Origin: a virus
IMG/VR virus record: IMGVR_UViG_3300050821_021689
Coordinates: 1-23,386 of that record
Direction: 5' to 3' (one strand)
DNA length: 23,386 nt
Within the stretch, counting starts at the first letter, position 1. The number at the start of each line of letters is the position of its first letter. Shown here one piece after another: positions 21,320-23,386 of the stretch. The position numbers and the translations under genes were made by a program. The notes under the pieces are model-generated. The model saw only the letters and a program-made list of their open reading frames with translations, had not been told where the DNA came from and searched no databases.

Positions 21320-22156
21320 TCAGTTGCGCGGGGCCTTGGGCGCCAACTCGTCCTCCGGCGCCGCCTGCTGGTCCGCCTGCGGCGCAGGCGAGGGCGGGGG
21401 CGCGGAATAGAAGTTCATCGCCGGGGGCGGGGGAGGCGGCGGCGGCGGGGGTGGCGGGGGCGGCACGTAGGCCTCCGGCCCCAGCTGCTTGTAGGCGGGC
21501 GACTGCGGGCACGGCTCGCCGACGCGCTCGAAGGCGTCGTAGACCTCCTTGTCGTCGCAGAGGATGGCGCGCGCCGCCTCGCGCGAGCCGGTCAGGCCAG
21601 CCACGCGGTCGGCGTTGAGGCGCCGCTCGCACGACTTGTCCGTCCAGGTCGAGCCGATCGAAAAGCCCCAGCCCATGCCGCTGCCCGAACCGCTGGTCGA
21701 TCCCATGCAGGTCTCGGTCAGCGTGGTGGCGAGCGCCGGCGCGTAGACGGTCGGCGCCGAGCGCACGTCGTTGGTGGTGTGCGTCGGGGTGGCCGGGCTG
21801 TTGAAGGTGATGTTCTGGGCGTTGCCGGCGTTCGACGCGGCGTTCGACGCCGTCGCCGTGCTGGCGCCGCCAGCCCCGCCGGTGGCGCTGCCGCCCTGGC
21901 TGACCGACACCGAGTTCGAGTGGGTGTTGGCGTTGGCGTTGGCGTCGGAGGTCGAAGTCTCCGGCCCGACTTGGACGCCGCCGTTGTTGGCGCTCGAGCC
22001 GCCGTTGCTAATCGAGCCCTGCACCTGGCTCTGCTGCTGCGCCTGCTGGGCGTTGGACGCCGCGCCGGCGTTGCTGGTCGAGGTCTGCTGCGCGTAGGCG
22101 GCGCCGGCCCCGAGGAAGGCCGCCACCAAGGCGGTCGTGGTGAAGAGTCTGGTCAT
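21320..22156 (-). CDS. Exported low-complexity protein with poly-Pro stretch, 278 aa
   Basis: A 278-aa protein with a signal peptide (MTRLFTTTALVAAFLGAGAA, YA|QQ). It then has a Ser/Asn/Gln/Gly-rich low-complexity part (from QQTSTSNAGAAS to about residue 115). A conserved block follows with four cysteines (C150, C176, C200, C216), including TETCMGSTSGSGSG and SCERRLNADRVAGL. The tail has a run of 14 prolines and then APPPSPAPQ. Similar secreted proteins occur in other phages; I know no function. The ATG at 22156 has a strong AGGAGGGG site. Residues about 61-79 share VQVGP and NANANTH with the 111-aa protein at 22285-22620. Confidence 0.75.
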   Translation of the reverse strand: MTRLFTTTALVAAFLGAGAAYAQQTSTSNAGAASNAQQAQQQSQVQGSISNGGSSANNGGVQVGPETSTSDANANANTHSNSVSVSQGGSATGGAGGASTATASNAASNAGNAQNITFNSPATPTHTTNDVRSAPTVYAPALATTLTETCMGSTSGSGSGMGWGFSIGSTWTDKSCERRLNADRVAGLTGSREAARAILCDDKEVYDAFERVGEPCPQSPAYKQLGPEAYVPPPPPPPPPPPPPPAMNFYSAPPPSPAPQADQQAAPEDELAPKAPRN

Positions 22157-22188
22157 CTTGCCCCTCCTTCAGATGGGATGATTTGGAA

Positions 22189-22214
22189 GAGGCGGGGCCC
22201 AGAGACCCCGCCTC
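22189..22214 (-). terminator. Possible terminator between the two exported-protein genes
   Basis: GAGGCGGGG pairs with CCCCGCCTC (9 bp) around an 8-base loop. The minus-strand continuation is TCTTCCAAAT, with only a short T-rich part. It lies between the genes ending at 22285 and starting at 22156, so read-through control is possible. Confidence 0.45.
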
Positions 22215-22284
22215 CCCCTTCCGGGCCGGGCAGAGGGCGTCCCCCAGGTGAGTGGGGTATCGCGACCCGACGCCGGAGAGCCGG

Positions 22285-22620
22285 TCAGTGCGCCGCGGCG
22301 CTCGAGGTGGCGGTGCCGGTCTGGAACGAGAACGAGCTGGTGATGGCGAAGCCAGTCGAGCCGTTCACGTTGGCGGCCGCGCCGTGCGAGTTGGCGTTGG
22401 CGTTGGTCGCCGAGAACACCGGGCCGAGCGCCAGCGCCTGGGCGTTGCCGTTCGAGGTGTTCGTGGAGGCCGAGACCGAGCCCGAGACGCCAGGGCCGAT
22501 CTGGACAGCGGCGCCGCCGGAGGCAACGGCCGAAGTCGCAGTCGCAGTGGTGGCGGTCGCAGCGAGCGCCGGGCCAGCCAGCAGGGCGCAAGCGGCGGCA
22601 GCCGCGAAAAGCTTGAGCAT
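22285..22620 (-). CDS. Small exported Ala/Ser/Thr/Asn-rich protein, 111 aa
   Basis: A 111-aa protein with a clear signal peptide (MLKLFAAAAACALLAGPALA, cleavage before ATATT). The mature part is low-complexity: Ala/Ser/Thr/Gly/Asn, with VQIGPGVSGS (39-48) and NANANSHGAAANVNGS (73-88), similar to phrases in the 278-aa protein. It ends with SSFSFQTGTATSSAAAH. It may be an extracellular or outer-membrane-surface protein, or form repetitive fibrous material. The family is unknown. ATG 22620 follows AAAGGGG. Motif copies f and f' lie upstream. Confidence 0.7.
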   Translation of the reverse strand: MLKLFAAAAACALLAGPALAATATTATATSAVASGGAAVQIGPGVSGSVSASTNTSNGNAQALALGPVFSATNANANSHGAAANVNGSTGFAITSSFSFQTGTATSSAAAH

Positions 22621-22715
22621 ATGGGTTACCCCTTTAGAAGAGGGCGCGATTGGTGAAGGGGACCGCGCCCGCAGCCCCGTTCCACAGGAGCGGAACGGCG
22701 TTATTCGGGGCCAGC

Positions 22716-22733
22716 TTTACGGTTCTGTCAAGT
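22716..22733 (-). promoter_or_regulatory. 18-base repeated motif, copy f
   Basis: Minus strand: CTTGACAGAACCGTAAAG. It is 96 bases upstream of ATG 22620 and has an 18-base match to copy e at 16 positions. It probably serves the exported-protein genes. Confidence 0.6.
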
Positions 22734-22738
22734 GACGC

Positions 22739-22755
22739 TTTACGAAATTGTTAAG
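22739..22755 (-). promoter_or_regulatory. Variant of the repeated motif, copy f' (17 bases)
   Basis: Minus strand: CTTAACAATTTCGTAAG. It is one base shorter than the others, with A for G at base 4. It closely resembles copy d (CTTGACAATTTCGGTAAG). It may be a second site of the same kind or a decayed copy. Confidence 0.4.
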
Positions 22756-22767
22756 ACCGTTCGGCGG

Positions 22768-23386
22768 TCACTCGGTCGGGACCGGGATCTCCACCGGCGA
22801 GTGGGTGGTGCGGACCCGCGCCGTGGGTCGGCCGCGCTCGTCGACCCGCTCGAAGGTGCCCTGCGGCGCCTCGTTCAGCTGCTGCTCCTTCAGCGTCACC
22901 GCAGCGCGGGCGCGCTGGTACATGATCTGCTTGACCTTGTCGGTGATCGCCTTCGGGCGCTCCATCAGCACCAGGCCGTCTCGGGTGATCTCGCCCCGGT
23001 GGCCCTTCGGCATCATCGAGGGGTGCCTCGAGGCGGGGACCGGCTCCCAGCCGGTGCGGGCGAGGCGCGTGTCGTAGGCCGGATCAGACTTGCCGTAGAC
23101 GGTCTGCCGCTTCCACTCGTAGCTCCAGCCGTCCGGCACCGCGATGTTGTCGAGCGCCAGCTCGTCCTGGCCCTCGTCAAGGTTCTCGTCCAGGTGGCCC
23201 ATGATCTCGGCGGTGCGGCGGGCGGCGCGCTCGCGGGGCGACTCCTCGCGCGGACCATCGGCGCGCAGTTCGGGGCGAGGCGGGTTCAGTTGGAAGGGGA
23301 AGGGGCTCTGCGCCTGGGGCGGCGGCTCGTCGACCGGCGGCGGGGCGGCGGCGGGCGGCGGGCGGCGCGCGGCCGGGCGATGGGGC
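22768..23386 (-). CDS. Conserved phage protein (5' end cut by window edge)
   Basis: The frame is open from TGA at 22768 to the right edge with no stop, giving at least 205 residues. An internal ATG at 23202 would give 144 aa, but the upstream in-frame region (PPVDEPPPQAQSPFPFQLNP, then PRPELRADGPREE) is Pro/Glu-rich and coding-like, so the true start is probably outside. The conserved part is AVPDGWSYEWKRQTVYGKSD, then RTGWEPVPASRHPSMMPKGH, then ITRDGLVLMERPKAITDKVK. This is a known uncharacterised phage family, often near head genes. The Pro-rich N-terminus is probably disordered. The function is unknown. Confidence 0.75.
   Translation of the reverse strand, partial: PHRPAARRPPPAAAPPPVDEPPPQAQSPFPFQLNPPRPELRADGPREESPRERAARRTAEIMGHLDENLDEGQDELALDNIAVPDGWSYEWKRQTVYGKSDPAYDTRLARTGWEPVPASRHPSMMPKGHRGEITRDGLVLMERPKAITDKVKQIMYQRARAAVTLKEQQLNEAPQGTFERVDERGRPTARVRTTHSPVEIPVPTE

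Larger units (their letters stand above)
22621..22767. other. Promoter/leader region of the exported-protein operon
   Basis: A 147-base gap with motif copies f (22716-22733) and f' (22739-22755) in minus orientation. A hairpin GGGCGCG/CGCGCCC (22642-22670) stands in the leader before the 22620 start. It follows the end of the right-edge gene at 22768. Confidence 0.6.

Noticed and set aside
19950-21410. A 486-codon plus-strand frame over the PAPS-reductase-like gene
   Set aside because: The minus strand encodes a clear ATP-PP-loop protein. The plus frame has no motif and runs into intergenic bases.
21425-21472. Poly-CGG/GGG tract as a repeat array
   Set aside because: It is simply the codon run for 14 prolines in the 278-aa exported protein.
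1-23386. tRNA genes, CRISPR arrays, insertion sequences or integrase sites
   Set aside because: I looked for cloverleaf-like segments, regularly spaced repeats, transposase-like frames and attachment-like repeats and saw none. A proper scan with tRNAscan-SE and a repeat finder would be needed to exclude them.

Overview
The window is a stretch of a tailed-phage genome, or of a prophage. It is GC-rich, tightly packed and almost fully coding, with 35 genes called. Most neighbours overlap by 1-4 bases (ATGA, GTGA, TGATG). The high GC, strong G/C preference at third codon positions, Gram-negative-type signal peptides and CTTGAC-type sites point to a phage of a high-GC proteobacterium, probably an alphaproteobacterium. 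That host call is inference. No terminase, portal, integrase or tRNA was seen, and both ends cut through genes.

Region 1 (1-9792, minus strand, read right to left) is the virion-structure operon. Its order is capsid-associated protein, major capsid protein, a 181-aa protein, a small basic protein, a 289-aa beta-rich protein, a head-tail adaptor-like protein, a zinc-ribbon protein, a tail-fibre protein, a 925-aa tail fibre/spike, an 83-aa protein and a second adaptor-like protein cut by the left edge.

Region 2 (9966-14552, mainly plus strand) is an accessory block of small genes: a coiled-coil protein, an HTH protein overlapping a ParB-like protein, and a seven-gene chain of overlapping small ORFs that includes a CxxCC metal-binding protein and a small membrane protein. 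One minus-strand gene (10376-10621) sits inside it.

Region 3 (14627-20948, minus strand) reads as a nucleic-acid modification and accessory operon. In transcription order it holds a PAPS-reductase-like ATP pyrophosphatase, a small QueD/6-pyruvoyl-tetrahydropterin-synthase-like protein, a TGT/DpdA-like protein, a C5-cytosine methyltransferase with a long repeat-bearing variable region, a DPPY-type methyltransferase, and three phage proteins of unknown function, one of them XF1762-like. The first three suggest a 7-deazaguanine-type modification route acting beside two methyltransferases.

Region 4 (20994-23386, minus strand) holds three exported proteins (one His-tailed, two low-complexity with shared motifs) and, cut by the right edge, a conserved phage protein.

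The main non-gene signal is an 18-base motif, CTTGACA-N5-GKWAAG, read on the minus strand. It occurs six times plus one variant, almost only in the gaps that precede minus-strand transcription units. At two sites it lies too close to the start codon for its CTTGAC to act as an ordinary -35 box, so a phage-specific promoter or regulator site is likely. A second unusual signal is a long second reading frame inside the C5 methyltransferase gene (18224-18778) that itself resembles a widespread phage protein family.
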